Source: Limiplasma sp964416065 (GTDB taxonomy: Bacteria; Bacillota; Clostridia; Christensenellales; Aristaeellaceae). From it: 16,523 bases of DNA. Shown piece after piece: positions 13,817 to 16,523 of this stretch (position 1 is the first letter of the stretch; every line of letters starts with the position of its first letter). The DNA lies in the NCBI GenBank assembly GCA_964416065.1, contig CAYQCL010000044.1:1-16523 (forward strand), in the 5' to 3' direction. Below the pieces are notes generated by a model, which was not told the DNA's origin, ran no database searches, and saw only the letters and a program-made list of their open reading frames with translations. Made by a program: the position numbers and the translations under genes.

Positions 13817-15902
13817 AGGTCACATATCCGTCGTGGTAGTGCAGCGTGCCGGTCGAGCCGCGCAGTTCTCCTCCTTCCGCCGTCAGAAGCGCCCTGACCA
13901 GCTTTTCAGTCAGTTCCGGCCCACCTATGCGGGTGACGGCGTTTTTCCACAGAGTGAATTTGCAGCCTTCGCGCCAGCGTGAGCAGGCGAAGGCTTTTTC
14001 TGTCTCCGTTACCTCGCCCTTTTCGCAGATGGGGCAGGGAATTTTGAGGCTCTTACCAGAGGTTCTGCGACGCCCCTTCGCGCGCCGCTCATCCTTTTCA
14101 AACGTGACATTCGGCGCGCTTTCCGCCGCGTATTTCGTAAGGAAGGAAGCCAGCGACCTGATTCCCTCTAAAAAGCGTGCGCTATCGCCCTTGCCCTGCG
14201 CGATTCTCTCAAGCGCTCTCTCCCACTTGCCCGTTGTTTCAGGCGAGGCAATTTCCGTCGGCACGGCCTGAATCAAGCGAACTCCCTTTTCCGTTGCTAG
14301 GATCTGACGGCCCTTGCGTTTGGCATATCCCACCGTTATCAGCCGCTCGATGATGGCGGCGCGCGTAGCGGGCGTCCCAAGCGAGCAATCCTTCATTTGC
14401 TCTTTGAGCGCTTCGTCCTCGATGCGGCGTCCCGCATGCTCCATCTCGCTCAGCAAAGAAGCGTCCGTATGCTCCTTAGGCGGCTTTGTCTGCTCATTCT
14501 TCACCCGCGCCTGCCTGACGCTGCGCATATCGCCCCGCGCAAGAGCGGGTAAAGCGTCCTCATCCGCTTCCCTCCTTTTTCTGGCCTTCAGGTCATGATA
14601 AACGACCTGAAACCCTTCATCCAGCACCATTGTACCGTTGGAAAGGAAGCTTTCACCCTCACTGACCGTGATAACACGCGTGGTGCTATACAGATATGGG
14701 GGATAAAAAGCCGCGATTAAGCGGCGCGCTACAAGATCAAACAGTTCCTTTTCATCCGCCGCGAGGGTATCCAGATTTCCCTTTTTTCCCGTCGGGATGA
14801 TAGCATGGTGATCGGTCAGCTTCGCATCGTCAAAAATGCGTTTGGGCTGTGGAATGGGCTTTTCAAGAATGGGCGCGGCCCAAGAGGCATAGGGCTCCCC
14901 GAGTGAGGAAAGCGCTTTTTTGACGGAAGGTCCCATGTCATGGGACAAATAGCGGCTGTCAGTACGCGGATAGGTGATGAGCTTGTGCTTCTCATAAAGG
15001 TTCTGCGCGATCTTCAACGTCTTTTCGGCGCTGAAGCCCAGAAGGGTGCTCGCCTCGCGCTGGAGTGATGTCAGGTCGTACAGCTGAGGCGGTAATTCCC
15101 GCTTTTCCTCCTGCTTTATGCTCTCCACCCTGGCCGGTCTCCCCTTGACCCTCCGCGCAATCTCCTGAGCCCGCTCCTGGCTATCAATTTGTTTGGCAAA
15201 GCCTTTTTGGGGGTCGCACCAAGCTCCCTTGTAATCGTCAAAGTCCGCCTGAACCATATAAAAGGGCTCTGACACAAACGTATCAATTTCTCGCCGTCTG
15301 CGCACCAGCATTTCTAGCGTAGGCGTCTGCACGCGTCCGACGGAAAGAAGTGCGTTATAACGAAGCGTAAAGGCACGGCTTCCATTCATGCCCACCAGCC
15401 AATCGGCTTCCGATCGGCAGCGCGCGCTTTCATAAAGAGCATCATAGGCGCTGCCGGGCTTGAGGGAGGCAAAGCCCGTCCGAATGGCTTCGTCCGTCAT
15501 GGAGGATATCCACAGGCGCTGAAAGGGCTTGTGGCATCCGGCCATTTGATATATGTAACGGAAGATCAGCTCTCCCTCGCGCCCCGAGTCGGTGGCGCAG
15601 ATAAGCGAGACTGTTTCCGCGCTGTTCATAAGCTTTTTTACCGTCTGAAATTGAGCGCGTGTCTTTGGGAGCACCTTCAGCTCCATTTTTTCGGGCAATA
15701 TGGGCAGATCGGCAGCCATCCATCGCTTGTAGCGCGCGTCCAGCTCCTCCGGCTCCTTTAGGCTTACTAAATGGCCGATGGCCCACGTCACGACATAGCC
15801 GTTCCCGCTCAGGCACCCTTCCCCGCGTGTCGAAGCGCCCAGGACCCGCGCGATATCCCGCGCGACAGATGGCTTTTCTGCAATGACCAAAACATGTGAC
15901 AA
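13797..15902 (-). CDS. topB: DNA topoisomerase III
   Basis: Type IA topoisomerase, 701 aa, which relaxes negative supercoils and decatenates DNA through a transient 5'-phosphotyrosine link. The Toprim domain shows LVIAEKPSVARDIA and ATDSGREGELIFRY (D105, E110). The core has LSVGRVQTPTLEMLVRRR, and the catalytic tyrosine is Y311 in LITYPRTDSRYLS. A C-terminal zinc-finger-like module CPIC...C...C (cysteines at ~623, 626, 640, 647) with FTLWK is typical of Gram-positive topB. The frame extends to 15977, but TTG 15902 lies 8 bases after GAGGGAG and opens directly on SHVLVIAEKPS. The upstream ATG at 15944 coincides with the predicted transcription start, so 15902 is chosen. It is transcribed toward the Enzyme I-like gene, with a 20-base overlap of the 3' ends. 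Confidence 0.93.
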   Translation of the reverse strand: MSHVLVIAEKPSVARDIARVLGASTRGEGCLSGNGYVVTWAIGHLVSLKEPEELDARYKRWMAADLPILPEKMELKVLPKTRAQFQTVKKLMNSAETVSLICATDSGREGELIFRYIYQMAGCHKPFQRLWISSMTDEAIRTGFASLKPGSAYDALYESARCRSEADWLVGMNGSRAFTLRYNALLSVGRVQTPTLEMLVRRRREIDTFVSEPFYMVQADFDDYKGAWCDPQKGFAKQIDSQERAQEIARRVKGRPARVESIKQEEKRELPPQLYDLTSLQREASTLLGFSAEKTLKIAQNLYEKHKLITYPRTDSRYLSHDMGPSVKKALSSLGEPYASWAAPILEKPIPQPKRIFDDAKLTDHHAIIPTGKKGNLDTLAADEKELFDLVARRLIAAFYPPYLYSTTRVITVSEGESFLSNGTMVLDEGFQVVYHDLKARKRREADEDALPALARGDMRSVRQARVKNEQTKPPKEHTDASLLSEMEHAGRRIEDEALKEQMKDCSLGTPATRAAIIERLITVGYAKRKGRQILATEKGVRLIQAVPTEIASPETTGKWERALERIAQGKGDSARFLEGIRSLASFLTKYAAESAPNVTFEKDERRAKGRRRTSGKSLKIPCPICEKGEVTETEKAFACSRWREGCKFTLWKNAVTRIGGPELTEKLVRALLTAEGGELRGSTGTLHYHDGYVTFTPKKS

Positions 15903-15947
15903 AGTGCAAGGCTCCCTCTCATTGTATCTTTCGGAATAAACCATATC

Positions 15948-15977
15948 ATTATAAAAAGAAAAAAGCGGCCTTGTCAA
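15948..15977 (-). promoter_or_regulatory. topB: consensus promoter for topB with -35 in a hairpin loop
   Basis: Read on the minus strand, a perfect TTGACA (15977-15972), an 18-base spacer and a perfect TATAAT (15953-15948). Transcription should begin near 15941, leaving about 40 bases before the TTG start of topB. The -35 box occupies the loop of the terminator-like hairpin at 15965-15986, and the T run after that hairpin makes up most of the spacer. Confidence 0.8.
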
Positions 15978-15986
15978 CCAGGCCGC
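15953..15986 (-). terminator. terminator-like hairpin directly upstream of topB
   Basis: On the minus strand GCGGCCT and AGGCCGC (15986-15980 and 15971-15965) form a perfect 7-bp GC-rich stem with an 8-base loop. Six T, one C and five T follow. It would stop transcription arriving from the tRNA side and would insulate topB, whose promoter is embedded in it. Confidence 0.75.
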
Positions 15987-16097
15987 ATGACGTCCGCGTC
16001 ACAGATGTACGCGCGAGCTCCAAGCCATACCGTGTCTTAAGCAAAGAGCCATGCGTCTACATTCATCCGGCGCACGGCTTCGGCTCTATCTCCAAAT
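15987..16097. other. 110-base spacer between two minus-strand terminators
   Basis: No convincing coding region, promoter or known RNA was recognised here. TGACG/CGTCA arms (15988-15992 and 15997-16001) form a small inverted repeat next to the topB-side hairpin. The stretch could be transcribed by readthrough from the tRNA cluster or be a small independent RNA ending at the 15953-15986 terminator. Confidence 0.3.
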
Positions 16098-16129
16098 AAA
16101 AAAAATCCGAACGCATTGTCATTCGGATT
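16098..16129 (-). terminator. intrinsic terminator of the tRNA cluster
   Basis: On the minus strand AATCCGAA (16129-16122) pairs with TTCGGATT (16111-16104) over 8 positions around a 10-base loop. A run of eight T (16105-16098) follows. It begins two bases after the CCA end of tRNA-Gly(UCC), so it ends the tRNA operon. Confidence 0.88.
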
Positions 16130-16130
16130 G

Positions 16131-16204
16131 TGGAGCGGGTGATGGGAATCGAACCCACGTAACCAGCTTGGAAGGCTGGGGCTCTGCCATTGAGCTACAC
16201 CCGC
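16131..16204 (-). tRNA. tRNA-Gly (anticodon UCC)
   Basis: On the minus strand the acceptor arms GCGGGTG and CACCCGC match over 7 bp. The D-arm has GCTC/GAGC. The anticodon stem CCAGC/GCTGG encloses CTTCCAA, giving anticodon TCC (glycine). The T-loop is TTCGATT. The discriminator is T, as expected for bacterial tRNA-Gly, and CCA is encoded (16133-16131). Length is 74 with CCA. It is the last gene of the tRNA cluster, followed by the terminator. Confidence 0.96.
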
Positions 16205-16237
16205 CTAAGAGGGTTCTTTTCCTCGGCTTGATGAAAG

Positions 16238-16312
16238 TGGAGCGGTAGACGAGATTCGAACTCGCGACATCCACCTTGGCAAGGTGGCACTCTACCACTG
16301 AGCTACTACCGC
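16238..16312 (-). tRNA. tRNA-Gly (anticodon GCC)
   Basis: On the minus strand the acceptor stem GCGGTAG/CTACCGC is perfect. The anticodon stem CCACC/GGTGG encloses TTGCCAA with anticodon GCC (glycine). The T-arm GCGAG/CTCGT holds TTCGAAT. The discriminator is T and CCA is encoded. Length is 75. With the neighbouring UCC species this tRNA lets the cell read all four glycine codons. Confidence 0.96.
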
Positions 16313-16333
16313 ATGCCCACATATCTAGGAAAA

Positions 16334-16418
16334 TGGTGCGGGCGAAGGGACTTGAACCCATACGCCATTTGGGCACCAGATCCTAAGTCTGGCGCGTCTG
16401 CCATTCCGCCACGCCCGC
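16334..16418 (-). tRNA. tRNA-Leu (anticodon UAG)
   Basis: Class II tRNA of 85 bases with a long variable arm (GTGCCCAAATGGCGT region). The acceptor stem GCGGGCG/CGCCCGC is perfect. The anticodon stem CCAGA/TCTGG encloses CTTAGGA with anticodon TAG (leucine, CUN codons). The T-loop is TTCAAGT, the discriminator is A and CCA is encoded at the 3' end (16336-16334). Confidence 0.95.
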
Positions 16419-16450
16419 ATGGGACATGTCAATCCCGAAGAGAAAAGGAA

Positions 16451-16523
16451 TGGTGACCCATCGGAGGCTCGAACTCCGGACACCTTGATTAAAAGTCAAG
16501 TGCTCTGCCAACTGAGCTAATGG
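16451..16523 (-). tRNA. tRNA-Lys (anticodon UUU), 5' end cut by window edge
   Basis: On the minus strand the anticodon stem CTTGA/TCAAG encloses CTTTTAA with anticodon TTT (lysine). The T-arm CCGGA/TCCGA region holds TTCGAGC. The 3' acceptor strand ATGGGTC is followed by discriminator A and an encoded CCA. Only CCAT of the 5' acceptor strand is visible, so about three bases lie beyond the window. It is the most upstream visible member of the tRNA cluster. Confidence 0.94.

Noticed and set aside
15903..15977. N-terminal extension of topB to 15977 or 15944
   Set aside because: The extra residues match nothing in the family and lie in the promoter and terminator region.
16051..16376. Open frames on both strands across the tRNA genes
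   Set aside because: They coincide with clear tRNA structures and the translations carry antisense-tRNA style sequence.
1..16523. CRISPR arrays, insertion sequences, phage genes or long direct repeats
   Set aside because: None were seen on reading through; apart from the tRNA genes, only short inverted repeats occur.

Overview
This window looks like chromosomal DNA from a moderately GC-rich member of the Firmicutes, most likely class Clostridia. The evidence is the gene order rpoD-trmK-Nif3-like-zinc ribbon, the L13/S9 operon whose L13 protein begins with the clostridial-type N terminus, strong AGGAGG ribosome binding sites, frequent TTG/GTG starts, and tRNA genes that encode their own CCA. 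No stretch longer than 300 bases lacks a gene, and no CRISPR array, insertion sequence or phage gene was seen.

Layout on the + strand. Bases 1-2745 hold a housekeeping block: the 3' end of rpoD (primary sigma factor), trmK (tRNA m1A22 methyltransferase), a short-form Nif3-family metal protein, and a coiled-coil/zinc-ribbon protein. These are tightly packed, with overlaps at the first two junctions. After a GC-rich hairpin comes pyrimidine-nucleoside phosphorylase (2824-4149). A near-consensus promoter at 4209-4237 then drives a three-gene operon: a DUF5058-like membrane protein, a second multi-spanning membrane protein, and a membrane-anchored M20 metallopeptidase related to carboxypeptidase S/PM20D1. 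This looks like a transporter-like pair linked to a hydrolase. A consensus promoter and a structured leader precede rplM-rpsI, which ends at a clear intrinsic terminator (8223-8258).

Bases 8335-12482 carry a response regulator, histidine kinase, ABC permease and ABC ATPase set of the VncRS/Vex type. It appears to be decaying. The regulator has one frameshift and the kinase has two. The permease has an arginine inside a membrane segment, and the ATPase has altered signature and Walker B surroundings (LSDGQ, DESTGHLD). Genes on either side are intact, so local loss of selection is likelier than general sequencing error, although error cannot be excluded.

Bases 12605-13816 encode an unusual, short Enzyme I-like PEP-utilizing protein that keeps the phospho-histidine region and the PEP-binding barrel but lacks the HPr-binding helical domain. 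It converges with topB (DNA topoisomerase III, minus strand, 13797-15902), the two overlapping by 20 bases. The topB promoter has its -35 box inside the loop of an upstream terminator-like hairpin. The right end (16131-16523) is a minus-strand tRNA cluster. In transcription order it is Lys(UUU, cut by the window edge), Leu(UAG), Gly(GCC) and Gly(UCC), followed by an intrinsic terminator.
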